DNA of 64,000 nucleotides from Acestrorhynchus altus (taxonomy: Eukaryota; Chordata; Actinopteri; Characiformes; Acestrorhynchidae). A program made the translations under genes and the position numbers. The stretch covers positions 6,303,490-6,367,489 of the forward strand of contig JAVGWO010000026.1 of the NCBI GenBank assembly GCA_034509495.1, read 5' to 3'. Under the pieces are notes generated by a model. That model made no database searches. It saw only the letters and a program-made list of their open reading frames with translations, and had not been told where the DNA came from. This document shows, one piece after another, positions 12,246 through 24,860 of this stretch; positions within the stretch are counted from its first letter, which is position 1, and every line of letters starts with the position of its first letter.

Positions 12246-12444
12246 AAATTGCCATGAAGACTGAGACAGAAAACATTGTGAAAACCAAGATTTGTGCCAA
12301 TGTCCAAACTTTTGCACGTCTTTCCTTTGTTTAGTGGTGGAAAATCCTTCTGAAAAGCTCTTCTTCCAAGACAAATATTCAGCAGGCTGTGTAATCTGAA
12401 CCAGATCTGTGGGAGAACCTGAGCCGTATCAAAGCAGGTATGCA

Positions 12445-12700
12445 GTCTTGAGAGAGACGAGTGACAGCTGTTTGAGCAGACAAGAGAAAGTCTTGTAGAA
12501 ATAGAGACACGGAGAGCGAAGATCTTAGAGGAGCATTTCACCAACGTAGGTGAAGATGTTGCAGAAACATTGAAGACCATGTAGGACTGTCATGTCATGT
12601 TCTTGATTGAGATTCTGCTGGATGTTCCTGCTTTATTGTCACAGCTTTGTGAACAATACATAGGATTTATTTGTCTGACAACTAGTGTGTAACTACTACT
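12445..12700 (-). repeat. Array module, copy 4 (internal deletion)
   Basis: Contains the AGATCTTAGAGGAGCATTTC tail and then jumps at about 12596 to TTCTTGATTGAGATTCTGCT. The central open-frame part is missing. Confidence 0.65.
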
Positions 12701-13479
12701 TGTGTAAAAATAATTATTCTACAGTCATGGACAAATGTTTGACTGGCATCATTTTTTTCTTTCAAAAAAGTGAAAAACATCTGACAAAAGATTGTAAAAA
12801 AACACAGAGGAAGCAAATTTAAAAAAAAATGACTGTGTCAAAATGTTTGTCCATGACTGTGGAAGCATGATTTTTACACAATCTGTAGTTCCACACTAGT
12901 TGTCACTCCCTCACCACTGCATATAAGCTCTGACAGGGCAGGTGCTCCAACAAATCTGCTTCAGATCAAACACCCTGCTGAGCAAGAGACACAGAAGAAG
13001 AGCTTTTCACTAGAATTTTTCCACCACTAAGCAATGGAAAGACATACCCAAAAGTTTGGACATTGCCACAATTTTTTTAAGAAATTTGCTGCTTCATTGT
13101 TTTTATTTTTTTTTACAATCTTTCTTTCGAAAGTTTTTGATGTTTTTCAGCAAAAAAAAAATTCCAGTCAAAACCTTTGTTAGTGACTGTGGAAGCATGA
13201 TTTGTACTCAATTAGAAGTTACACACTAGTTGTGAGATAAATTCATCCTATATATTGTTCACAAAGCTGTGAAAATAAAGCAAGAACATTCAGCAGAATC
13301 TCAATTAAGAACAAAGTGAAGATTGAAGCTGCAAAACATGCTCTGACATGTTTTTACTCAAATGACACACCCTGCTGTAAATGAAGTTCTCCAACAGAAC
13401 TGAACTGCAGGAGTCTTAAATGAGACTCAACACTGTCAAAATTAAGTCTTTGCTAAACGTGCATGTAATTGTCAATAAA

Positions 13480-13735
13480 AAAAGACCTGGAATGCATCTG
13501 AATGTAGTTTATTTTACGAAAAGAACACAAGGCTCTAGAGAGACTGACAGATGTTTGAGCAGATAAGGGAAAGTCTTGTAGGAGCGTCACTGTTCCCTCT
13601 TATTCCTGTGTTCCTCCCACGCCGCTCCACTATAACACGGAGAGCGAAGATCTTAGAGGAGCATTTCAACTTAGGTGAAGATGTTGCAGAGACGTTGAAG
13701 TCCATGTAGGACTGTCATGAAGGCCGTTGTCCACT
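13480..13735 (-). repeat. Array module, copy 5 (truncated)
   Basis: Carries the tail from the AATAAAC-like end (13506 side) to AAGGCCGTTGTCCA, then breaks into another module with CTAAGAAAAGACATGTCC. Confidence 0.65.
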
Positions 13736-14264
13736 AAGAAAAGACATGTCCAAAAGTTTGGACATTGCCACAAATTTTGTTTTTCAAAAAAGTTTGCTGC
13801 TTCAGTTGTTTTTTTTTTACAATCATTTGTCAAAAGTTTTTGATGTTTTTCAAAAAAAATTGCCAGAGTCAAAACTTTTGTTAGTGACTGTAGAAGCATG
13901 ATTTTTACACAATTATTAGTTACACACTAGTTGTGAGATAAATTAATCCTATATATTGTTCACAAAGCTGTGAAAATAAAGCAGGAACATTCAGCAGAAT
14001 CTCAATCAAGAACACAGAAGAACAAAGTGAAGATTGGAGCTGCAAAACATGCTCTGGCATGGTGCAGGTGTTCCAACAGATTTTACTCAAATGACACACC
14101 CTGCTGAAAATGAAATTCTCCAACAGAACTGAACTGCAGCAGTCTTAAAATGAGGATCAACACTGTCAAAATTAAGTCATTGTTAAAAGTGCTTGTAATT
14201 GTCAATAAAAAAGAAAAAAAAAACAAGACCTGGAATGCATCTGAATGTACTTTATTTTTCCAGA

Positions 14265-14689
14265 ACAACAGAAGGTTCTAGAGAGACTGACAGATGTTTA
14301 AGCAGATAAGAGAGAGTCTTGTAGGAGGGTTTGTGTTCTCTCTTACTCCTGTGTTCCTCTCACACCGCTCCACTATAACACGGAGAGCGAAGATCTTAGA
14401 GGAGCATTTCACCAACGTAGGTGAAGATGTTGCAGAGGCGTTGAAGACCGTGTAGGACTATCATGAAGGCCGTTGACCACATGTTTCTGTGTCGGGTATT
14501 GTCGATGTGTGTGGAATCCGGACGTATGTCGATGTGAATGTACACAGCAGTATTGTGAGTCATGGTGTTCTTCATCTGAGCAATAAGCAGGACTGCAGCT
14601 CCAATCTTCACTCTGTTCTTCTGTGTTCTTGATTGAGATTCTGCTGAATGTTCTTGCTTTATTTTCACAGCTTTGTGAACAATATATAG
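14265..14689 (-). repeat. Array module with open frame, copy 6 (interrupted)
   Basis: Minus-strand frame 14719-14396 shares VHKAVKIKQEHSAESQSRTQ with the other copies. The copy is split by a hAT-like element after AATATATAG and resumes at 16010 with ATGAACTTGTCTGACAAC. Confidence 0.72.
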
Positions 14690-16009
14690 CAGGGGTTCTC
14701 TTAACCAGGGGGTCGCCATATACTTCTAGGGGGGCCGCGAATATGACATTAATTAAGAAGTTTTTTCAGCTAAATGTGTGGTGAATCTGATTTAAGCGTT
14801 TTTTTTCACTGAATCAAACTGAGTCACTCGCCGTTCTGCTCGACTCTTGGATCTAAATCTTGATTCAGGTTCATGCACATTGTGGCTCGGCACGTCATCC
14901 AGGCTGGATTAAAATGAATGTCTTTTAGAAGGTTGAATTGAGAGTGGGGACGCAAAATCCACTAGATCAGGGGTCGGAGCTGCATCTGGATCTGGATCTG
15001 ACTGAAATTCAAACGCTCGACAGAACATCTTGAAGATGTTGCCCGTCAGAAGGCCACTCTTGTTCACAATCAAAAATGGATTGATATTGAGAACCAAGAA
15101 CCAAGACAAACTTGTGTTTTAAACATGGAATGTCATCCCCAACCCTTATATAAACATGAAGAAATATGCATTTGAAGACACGTCGATCTTCAGATCCACA
15201 TATATACGTGAGCAGCTATTTTCCAACATGAACTACGTTAAAAACAAACAATGCTCACAACTCACAGAGACAGATTACAGTCCTGCAAAGGTGAAAGTTA
15301 CTAAATACACTCCGATCTGCAGACGCTCTGCGCAGAGGTTCAGGAGCAGAAGTCCCATTAACCAGCTCAAAGAAATATTTATTCAGATATTTTGCAAATA
15401 TTTATTTTTCATTGTTTAGTGGCATAGTGCTTTTTCCCCCAGAGTATTTTTTTAAATTCAGGTCCACTCTCCGTTCCACACTCTGAAAGCCAAAAGATAA
15501 GGATGACGGCTCACAGCATGTTTTTGCTTTTGTTTGCTACATGAATAATTTAAGTTTACATGAAGTCTACATGAATAATTTAAGTTAATTAATTTGAAAG
15601 AGACCTTCAACTCAGCGGGTTGCATTTTTTTTAAGAATTCAATAAATTAAATAAGATTTAATTTTGGATTGGATTTCAAACACACTATAGTTGTTTATAC
15701 AAAGTGTAAAGGTAAGAAAAAGCAATATATGCTATGTTATCTTCATTTTAGATGTCAGAATTTATTTGCGGCTCCCAGTGTTTTTTTTTCCGTGGAAACC
15801 GAGTCCAAACGGATCTTTGGGTGTTAAATGTTGCTGACCCCTGCCCTAGAGGAACATTAGAACACAACAAAAACAAAAGAAAGTGAGAAAACATGATGAA
15901 AAGTACTTTTACGAGTTATTGATACCGTTTTTTCCGGGGGTAGGGGGGTCGCGAAATTTATTGGAGCCTGAAAGGGGGTCGGCACAGTGAAAAAGGTTAA
16001 GAACCTCTG
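14690..16009 (+). mobile_element. hAT-like transposon remnant inserted in the array
   Basis: Terminal inverted repeats CAGGGGTTCTCTTAACC (14690) and, reversed, CAGAGGTTCTTAACC (16009). The plus-strand frame 15156-15416 encodes STYIREQLFSNMNYVKNKQC and SQLTETDYSPAKVKVTKYTP, resembling the C-terminal dimerisation region of hAT transposases as found in fish and in domesticated hAT-derived genes. The N-terminal and catalytic parts are absent or degraded. No 8-bp target duplication is visible, and one base of the target (G) appears lost. Confidence 0.72.
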
Positions 16010-16534
16010 ATGAACTTGTCTGACAACTAGTGTGTAACTACACATTGAGTAAAAATCATGCTTCTACAGTCATCTACAAATGTTTGACTGGCATAATTTT
16101 TGTTTTTCGAAAAAGTGAAAAACATCTGACAAAAGATTATATAAAACACTGAGGAAGCAAATAAAAAGATGACAGTGTCAAAAGGTTTGTCCGTGACTGT
16201 GGAAGCATGATTTGTACACAATTTGTAGTTATACACTAGTTGTCACTCTCTTACCACTGCAGGTGCTCCAACCGATCTGCTTCAGATCAAACACCCTGCT
16301 TAATATGTGACACAGAAGAAGAGCTTTTCGCAAGAATTTTCCACCACTAAGCAATGGAAAGAGCAATCCAAAAGTGTGGACATTGCCACAAATTTTGTTT
16401 TTCAAGAAAGTTTGCTGCTTCAGTTTTTTTTCCAAATTTTTTTCAAAAGTTTTTGATGTTTTTCCCAAATAAATATGCCAGAGTCAAAACATTTGTCCAT
16501 GACTGTAGGAGAATGATTTTTACACAGTAAAAAT

Positions 16535-17025
16535 TAAAACTAGTTACACACTAGTTGTCAGACAAGTTCATCCTATATATTGTTCACAAAGCTGTGAACA
16601 TAAAGCAGAAATATTCAGTAAAATCTCAATCAAGAACACAGAAGAACAGAGTGAAGATTGGAGCTGCAGTCCTGCTTACTGCTCAGATGAAGAACACCAT
16701 GACTCACAATACTGCTGTGTACATTCACATCGACATACGTCCGGATTCCACACACATCGACAATACCCGACACAGAAACATGTGGACAACGGCCTCTATG
16801 ACAGTCCTACGTGGTCTTCAACGTCTCTGCAACATCTTCACCTACGTTGGTGAAATGCTCCTCTAAGATCTCCGTGTTATAGTGGATCGGTGTGAGAGGA
16901 ACACAGGAGTAAGAGAGAACAACGACGCTCCTACAAGACTCTCCCTTATCTGCTCAAACATCTGTCAGTCTCTCTAGAACCTTGTGTTCTTATGAAAACA
17001 TAAAGTACATTAAAATGCACTGTTA
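16535..17025 (+). repeat. Array module with open frame, copy 7
   Basis: Open frame 16555-16866 (103 codons), closely matching the 10009-10320 frame. The tail ends AAACATAAAGTACATTAAA and ACTGTTAAGGCT. Confidence 0.72.
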
Positions 17026-17604
17026 AGGCTCAGGTCCTCAAGCACCCCCTATCAGCCACAAGTATTATCTACAGGTATCTACAGGGGGTTTATTTTATTG
17101 GTCTTTTTCAGGAATTGGTGGAAAAACTAAATGACAAATTTGTGGTATAAAAGGTGGTACTGATACAATTACTCAACAGTCATCTCACATTCCTTAAACA
17201 CAGCGAAATGTATCTTCATCTTCTGTCAAACAGAACAGCAGGCTTTCTTAATTGGTGCCTTAACAACCCTGAAAATACAGCACAAAGTGGACTACAGTAG
17301 GAACAGCCGTGCTCCTTCCAAACAACTTGCTGTCAGATTTGCACCAGCCTCACAGCCATCATGTTCTGCCTCTGACATAATTGTCTCTTCCCCAGGTCTT
17401 ATACTGTGTTCCTCGCTTCCCGATGAGGAAAAATATCCAGACTCATCAGAATGACACAGTGTACCCCACTCTCTGAAGAGATAAATAATCTGTCTTCCAC
17501 AATGGGGGACAGGTTGAGGGGGATAGTCACTGGATTACTCATGCCTGCCTCAATTATAGTCGACCAAGTGCTGATATCTGAAGACACTACAGAAACAATA
17601 TGGA
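17026..17604. other. Unassigned insert 1 in the split duplication copy
   Basis: Not present in the copy at 10484. Starts CAGGTCCTCAAGCACCCC and contains a TATAAAAGG box at 17147. No coding similarity was recognised and no terminal repeats or target duplication were seen. Confidence 0.5.
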
Positions 17605-18206
17605 AGTTGATATTTTTTGCTGGAAACTGATGATTTACTCATTATTAGTGAAATAACTACTTACTTTAAGTAATGTAATTTATTTATTTTATACAAAAAT
17701 ATTTTGAAATAAAATCAAACCAAGACTGTATCATTAGAAAAGCAGAAATATGTAGAATCCTTTTAGGAGTATGACACTGATTTCACCATTATGAATCAGT
17801 GAGCATTAACATGTTTTTGAAGCTGTTCATTATATTATATATGTGAATCTTATTATCCATTGAGTCCCAAACCCAAGACATAAGTATCCTGGAAATTCAA
17901 AGTATGTTTATTCAATTTGCTCACAGAGATAATGTCATCAACCTCTTCTGTGTTGTACATCAGGTAGAATATATCAACATCCACTCTTATGGAGAAGAAT
18001 CACTCCCTTCTCAGCAGCACTGATGTCATTTCCACCTCAAATGGCAAGGCATATACAGAGCTTCATTTGGAAAACAAGGTTACAAAGCTCTGAGTTAATT
18101 AAAGGGAACTAGTTAGTTCTAAACTTTCTCTAAACTCATGGGAGCTCTGAGGAACCTCAAAAGGCATCATAGTGTGTTTACAGTGCTTTCTTCGAGGGTC
18201 TTGACC

Positions 18207-18545
18207 CACATATGGAAAAAATATTGGGATACCTACACATTACATCTACTGGAGTTTTTATGCCATCACATTTTAAATCCATAAGCATTAATAAGGGATA
18301 TGTCCCCCACTGCAACTCTAAAAGCAGGTTTGGAAATCTGCAGTTATTAATTTAGTCACAATGGTTGGAGCATTAGAGATTTTTATGCTCCTCAGTACAT
18401 CAGTTGAATTCAGTGAGCTCTTTATAATGACCCATTCTCTCACAAATTTTTGTAAATGCAGATTGCATGGCTAGGTACTTGATTTTATACACCCTTGGCA
18501 ATGGATCGAAACACTAAACACCAACTTGCTCCAATCAAGTGAAGA
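18207..18545 (+). mobile_element. Degenerate Tc1/mariner-type MITE
   Basis: Begins ATATGGAAAAAATATTGGGA and continues like the very common fish element whose consensus starts with a TATGGACAAAAGTATTGGGA-like end. The internal ATAAGGGATATGTCCCCCA and the late TTTTATACACCCTTGGCAATG also fit. The right terminus is lost. Family recognised from memory. Confidence 0.6.
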
Positions 18546-19578
18546 GAGGGAGAAGAATCATATTTTATTTATTCAGCTATACTAGCAAGCTGGAAAGACA
18601 GAGCTGTCCAGGTATGTTTTCAGATTCCTTAGGAATTTACAGTGACTTGGTCAGTAAAAAATCTTGCAGTACTGTGTCTGGTGTACATGGTCCATATTGT
18701 ACATACTTCTTGAACTTTGTTTCTCTGAGGTTCTCTTATGATGTCAGATTTAATTTTTAATAACCAATTCTAGCCTCACTTTGTCCCTTAGAGATAAACT
18801 GGTGGGTTTTAGTAACTGTGCCTTTAAAACCAATGTAAATATGTATGTAAATAAATTCTGTCCTATCTAGGCTTAAACACTTCAATCTAGGCTTAAACAC
18901 TACTTCAATCAACGTGAAAGGGACTGAATAAACAAATTAAGTAAATTCATTAATTTTTACCACATCACAGGAATGTGAAATATATAGACAGTATGGACTG
19001 ATCACTGCAATATTTAAATAGAACCTCAAATTCTAATACAGCAAAAGCACTTTGTTTTTCCATGTTCTGAGCCCTTTAAACAGGTTTAGCGTGGAATAGA
19101 GTGATCACTGTCAGTATAGTGTCTCCATCTGCTGGACAAAGGGGTGTGCAACTCTTTCACTCCTGTCTGAACATAAATACTCGTCTTTAAGTTAAACATA
19201 AAACACATTTCAGTTTAGAGTGTGGTTTTACAGTACCTGTAAAAATAAGCATCATATTTTCATCACTGTACTGGTGCTTATATGGATTAGGAATGATTGT
19301 TCCATTCATCAATCTTTCTTAGCCTCTTTTTTTGGCCAGGGCTGAAGTGGGTCCAGATCTGAAATCACTGGTCAGGTAGGAAAACCTCTTTGACAGGGGG
19401 AATTTAGTGTTGTTTATGAGAATTATATTTACATTTCAATACCAAATACAATTTTGTATTTTTATTCACTCCAGGCTATGCCAGCTGACTGAACTAACCC
19501 CCCAACCTTTTAAAAAAAATAATAATAATAATTAAATAAATAGTATTGCTTTTTTTAATGCAATGTATGTGAGTGTGT

Positions 19579-19663
<85 letters not shown>

Positions 19664-19675
19664 GAAAATGAAGGA

Positions 19676-19712
<37 letters not shown>

Positions 19713-19728
19713 TGTGTGTGTGTGTGTT
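19579..19728. repeat. (GATA)n followed by (TG)n microsatellites
   Basis: About 21 GATA units at 19579-19663, a short unique spacer, then TG repeats at 19677-19728 with one interruption. Confidence 0.95.
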
Positions 19729-20672
19729 CCGGGTGAAAAACACTTAAGTAAATTATGTTACTGTATGCTATTCATTGTATTGTACATTGATCATTCTCCC
19801 GTTTCTGTTTCAATGTATCTGAATGATTCCTCAATGAAAAAAGACACACTCATCTGAGCCCTATGCACAATACACACAGGTCATGCGACTCATTGAAACA
19901 TTTAAGTCATTCAAACATTTCTCATCTTCCAGCATTTGCATGTGTGCCATGAGGTCTAGTGAGCTTGTTTCAGAAACGATGTGAGAATGAGATATTTTTA
20001 GACCTGTGGTACATGTGTATGAATATTTCATGAGCTCTGCGGCTGGAGGAAGGCTACTGCCACACCTACACACACACACTGATGTCATAATACAACACTG
20101 ACAGAGCAAGAAGAAATGGGACCTGCTTTCAGTGCAGGAGTGAAGACGCTGCAGACCAGGCTGTAAACATTGATCACTAGTATTGAAATACAGCTGGAAT
20201 CAAAACAGCCTGAGATATTATAGAAATCAACATTCACTCTGTTAAACTACAGTTTCATATGTGTTTAGTTGTGTGTATGTGTAGTCCAATAAATGTTGCC
20301 CATATCAGTCTAAATATTTAATAATTTATTTTTCCTGGTAACCTTTATCTTCCTTCTCAATAGAATTGCAATCTGATACTTCATTCTGGGTGCAACTATA
20401 ATTTTTTTTGACAATGAATGTATTATGTCTTGTCCTTAAACCATCTAGGTCATAGGCCTCACTTCCTGTAGCTACAAAGGAACAAGACCACCAGTATCAT
20501 GTGAATATAAACAGTAATGAAGCAGAAGCTTGAAGAAAATGGCAAATATCACACTTTCCTCAAAAACAATGAAAATGATTTATTTCAGAAATGAAATGAA
20601 CCCATTATTACACAGCCCTCATTAATATGGGTTCCCAAAACAATTCACTTTTTATGTTATATAAAACTGATT

Positions 20673-21821
20673 ATATCTCCAATCTGAACTTCCAAGAATT
20701 CTGTTCCTTCTAAGAACATAAAAACATCTTCCTCTAATGTCTCTCACGTTAATCCTTAAACATACCCCAGCCTGTCGTCACATGCAGGCCAAACGTGATT
20801 CAAGGCAAACCTGGCAGGCCTGCCAGAGTAGGAGGAGCTACATTAATGTACATGTAGACCTCGCTATACATTACAGTTAGGCTGATGTTATGGATTCTAC
20901 ACACTATGCATATGTTACTGCCCATCAACAGCAGAGGCAAAGGGGAAGAGGAGCTGGTGTTCAGGCCTGGTGGCTTGCACAACAACTTTTATGAGAACAT
21001 ACAGCTGAAACTAATCCAATCCACTGGGAAAAGTCTTGGCTTTCTTAAAGGCCTCCCCTGCATTGCTGAACCAAGACACGGTGTCTAAAATTGCAAACAC
21101 ACAATCAAACACAAGTATTAGAAACTAGATGTTTAGTGCTGTCAATGTTAATATGATGATTAATTATTAACACCACTCATTTTAAACCTGTAAATGTCCT
21201 AGTAAGACCTGTCAAACTATCTGTGGAAGTCCAGGCTGAAACGCAGCTGCTCATATTCTGTATGTTGCTCTAATAGAAAACAAGTTTGTAGCCCTCATTT
21301 AAAGAGATATATCCCCAAGTTGTTGCCTAGAGGGCAATGTAGCATAGCTAATTCACATACCAGGTCATATCACCTGCCATTAATAAGCCACATATCTAAC
21401 AGCTTCTTGGAAATATCAGATACATGAAGAAAAGGATGATTCTTAATTTAATTTTAAAAGCTTGCAATGAATTTAAGCATCCATCTTCCCTGCACTGATT
21501 TTGGGTCAGCTCATATTTCATATTACCTGCAATGAATAGAATATATGATCATTTGAATGAAATTATGAACATAAATGAACTTTTTCATGATATTGCATTT
21601 TTAGATGCACTGGTATGTTATTAGAAACAGTTATTTTAGACCTTTGAACAGCAGTGTGGAGCTTCAAGCGTGAACTGTTGCAAAGCCTAATCTTCTCTCT
21701 TTTTTATTTTCTTATAAAATTTGAAATTTGACAATGGCAGCTTCACTTTATACATTATGTTGACATTTTATGAGACATGTGCCAAAAGGCAAGACAGCAA
21801 GCAAACACAAGCAAGCAAACA

Positions 21822-21826
<5 letters not shown>
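20673..21826. other. Intergenic DNA, no gene recognised
   Basis: No conserved coding segment was seen. Begins at the precise end of the duplicated block. Confidence 0.45.

Positions 21827-21874
<48 letters not shown>
21827..21874. repeat. (CA)n microsatellite
   Basis: Uninterrupted CA repeat of about 48 bp. Confidence 0.95.
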
Positions 21875-21877
<3 letters not shown>

Positions 21878-22039
21878 TAGTATGTATTGACAATATTTAA
21901 GTAATTCTTATATTTTTTCTAGAGAAACATTATATCAAAGGATCTACATCAGATTCTTTTTTAATACTTGAGGTTTCTTCTGTGCCATTGCTCATTGTGG
22001 ACAAAGAGATCTATTTTAACCCAGTCAATTCACAGGCTT

Positions 22040-22290
22040 GTTTAGATGTTCTTTTGTAAACTTCTGATGCTGAAGTCGATGAGGACACAAGAGAGGTTTT
22101 CTTCTAATGATTGTTCCACGAAGGACTTATTTGTGCAATGTACCACAACTCCAGAGTCTGTTAAATCTTTTGCAGTCACGCGGGGGTTCTGTTTTGCATT
22201 TCTTACAATCCTACAAGCTGCTGTCTATGAAATATTTATTAGTCTTCCAGACCTTATCCTGACCTCCACTGTAACACTTAACTGCTATTT
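22040..22290 (-). mobile_element. Tc1-like transposase fragment (DNA-binding region)
   Basis: The minus strand reads TVEVRIRSGR, then RIVRNAKQNPRVTAKDL, with one stop between them. This is the typical linker and second helix-turn-helix region of Tc1-like transposases (GRPRKLS, IVREAKKNP in intact relatives). Dead fragment with no terminal repeats found. Confidence 0.75.
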
Positions 22291-22299
22291 CTCAATAAC

Positions 22300-23150
22300 A
22301 TTTAATTACATGAAATATACATTTAATTACATTAGATTACATTCTGTAACACATACATACGGCTTAAAAGAACCCATTGCTGCTGTGTTTGGGACAAGGT
22401 TATAGGAGTCTGGGTAGAGTTTTTACTTTACAATTAAACAAACAATACACTAGTATTGTTTAAAATGTTGAAAAGACTATCTTTAACTGTCAGTTTAACC
22501 AGGGGTGCCCAAACTTTTGGAAGCCATTGGCCTCATAAACTGAGTAAATCCCAAATAAGAAAACATTAGTGAATGTCAGAATCATTGTGGAGATTGTGTA
22601 AGTGGGTTTTAAAAAAAACCCTATCTATCTTCTTTAGAATTGTTGGCAACCATTGCTTATTGTATACATGCACATACACGCTAAACCAATCCCTGTCACT
22701 TTCAAAACTTCACTTATTTGAGTACATAAACACACACACACAAGAAGATGTATTCAAATTCCATGTGTGTTGAAATACAGACAAAAAAACTACACTGAGT
22801 CAAAACATGAAGCAGGGAGGCGTGGGAAACTTCAGCACAGATCCTTTGTGGAACATTCCACATAAAAATGCTATATCATGATCCTTAAACACAGCCTCAG
22901 GCTCTCTTGACCACCTCTCAAACACACATACACAACCCACTGTACACAAAGCTATAAGAGAATGTTATACTGTTTTCTGTATTTGGACAATTTGTCAGTT
23001 TGCTGACTACAGAATTATAGCACGTGCAGCAGGAGGAGCAAAGACAGGGGGAGTAACTCACTTTGAGGAAAGGGAAGAAGCAGAGGGAACTGGATTGAGC
23101 CAGAATGCCATAAACAGTCATGGAGAGCATGCAGAGAGGTGAAAAGAGGA
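22300..23150. other. Intergenic DNA, no gene recognised
   Basis: The segment from 22500 (AGGGGTGCCCAAACTTTTGG) resembles the end of a hAT-type fish MITE, but its partner end was not found. Confidence 0.35.
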
Positions 23151-23152
23151 TC

Positions 23153-23161
23153 AGAGAGAGA

Positions 23162-23215
<54 letters not shown>
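23153..23215. repeat. (GA)n microsatellite
   Basis: About 62 bp of GA with one early interruption. Confidence 0.95.
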
Positions 23216-23218
<3 letters not shown>

Positions 23219-23429
23219 TATGACCCCATGCTTCAAAAGCACAGCAGTACAGCTTACAACACAGCTCTATGAGGCTCACACTGAGAACATCTGTACATAT
23301 CTAATTCAATGCATATATACCCTAAATTACACACTCACACGCAAGTTGTGGGCCAAAACAGCACCTTACACTCTCTCAGTGTAGTTTAACGCACAGAACT
23401 AAATGCACTAAATGCATGAACTGTGAAAA

Positions 23430-24860
23430 TGTAAATGTGTTGGCCAAAATTATGGCACCCATTATCTGTTATTTTACATTACATTTTTTACATTTTTATG
23501 TAATATTTTTAGGTTACATTTAGCAAATAAAATAAAATTGAAATTGTTTCCTGTAAATTATTTGTTAACTTACACTCATCATCAGAAAAAGTAGTTGCAC
23601 CCAGATAGATACAAGGTTTTTGTATGTGAAGATATGATTTGTTGGAAGATCCCAGGGAGAAATATACATGTTTGGGTTTTGATCTCTGGAAACTCCTGTG
23701 ACTATATAGACAAGTTCAGTTTCATCAGCAGCTCACCTGATTTACTGTAATGAGGGACTGATATGATAAACTAGGCAGTGGATGGGAACTGTAAAAACAG
23801 GTCATCCTCCTTGAGGAGAGCTTTGAATTATAGCTTAAAAAGTCATGATATTGGCTGTTCAGACTGTGCCTATTTTTTTTAATACCCACTGTTGTAAGCC
23901 ACTCCAAATCAAATAATTAATAATCAGCTAACCTCATGCTTAGTGTCAATGAGTGTTTGGTCTCCTCTAATGAATGATGCACTGATGGTCTGAAGGAAAG
24001 CTTGCTTTTTCAAGTTTCATGGTCAGACACATCAAAGGCAAAAACAAAAATACACCATCACTTACTCAAAGTTGCTTTCTGATTGCGTCACTCTGGAAAT
24101 CCTGGGAAATACAGCTGAAATAGCTTTGCTTTGGGTAAATCAGCTACTCTTCAACATAGACACAAAATCCCATTTACACTCAGAATTAATTCATGCTAAG
24201 TAAGTAACAAAGCCGTTGTCACCTAATAGTTTGAAAGCATTAGCTTCAGCATCATGACAAGAAGTTAAAGAACAAATCATTTATTTCTGATTGGCAATAA
24301 GTACTGTCTGTGTTTGTGATTACATTTTTCACACCCATTGATTCAGCCTTGATAGGCCTGGTGCTGTTTAATCAGTGCAGAACTGTTCAACAGACAAAAT
24401 AACAGTCATTTCACAGTAAGGAAAACCACGATATAAAACACACGTTTTGAGTAACAGGGTTTATAATGACGGAATGTGCAAAGCAAAGCTCCGTTACATA
24501 AAACAATGGCTCAGTAATTGAACAGAAAACACTGAGACACAATGTGGTGGGGACATCCAAGCCAAAGGACTTTGAGTTATAAGCATTTCAGCACCTTACA
24601 AAGCTACAAATAAACACACTCTCCTTCGCACACTGTGGAGTAACTGGCTGAGTCAGGTGAATGAGACACTCACAGAAAGAAAGAGGAAAACAGATGCTGG
24701 TTCCACCCTAAAAATACACAAACAAGCAAACCCTTGCCATTTAAATCATAAATGTAAACATAAGCATAAACCTCAAATCCACACACTTCCATACACTTTT
24801 TAAAATGTTTTTTCAAGTGTGCAGGACTAATCATCAGTGACTAATCACCAGAAATGTTTG
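23430..24860. other. Intergenic DNA, possible transposon end at 23440
   Basis: The string GTTGGCCAAAATTATGGCAC at about 23438 resembles the end of Tc1-like fish elements, but no transposase piece follows. Otherwise nothing was recognised. Confidence 0.35.

Larger units (their letters stand above)
7031..17025. repeat. Nested inverted-repeat (foldback-like) array
   Basis: Roughly 10 kb made of a few modules repeated in both orientations. One module contains a 96-131 codon open frame and ends in ACTAGTTGTC. A second holds GAAGAGCTTTT and TTTTCCACCACTAAG. A third is an A/T-rich stretch bounded by ACAGTCATGGACAAATG or its partner ACAGTCACTAACAAA. Several adjacent copies face each other, forming long palindromes, for example 7268-7700, 7600-8180 against 8776-9370, and 9385-9652 against 9726-10020. 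A non-LTR fragment and a hAT-like element are embedded in it. The family was not identified. Foldback transposon or nested MITE cluster are the likely explanations. Confidence 0.8.
17605..20672. repeat. Split copy of the ~1.1-kb direct duplication
   Basis: Three blocks (17605-17790, 18565-18647, 19862-20672) are collinear with 10490-11569. Between them lie about 775 bp and 1.2 kb that the other copy lacks. The joins in the short copy show only 1-4 bases of microhomology and no GT-AG borders, so they are not removed introns. Confidence 0.85.

Noticed and set aside
7031..17025. CRISPR-like or satellite array
   Set aside because: Repeats are long, in both orientations and unevenly spaced, in a vertebrate genome. 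They form inverted-repeat modules rather than regular repeat-spacer units or head-to-tail satellite.
17605..20672. Interpretation of the compact duplicate (10484-11569) as a spliced retrocopy of the split one
   Set aside because: The extra segments do not begin with GT and end with AG at the joins, and no poly(A) tract or target duplication is seen.
22046..22405. 119-codon plus-strand open frame as a gene
   Set aside because: It is the antisense shadow of a minus-strand Tc1-like transposase fragment.
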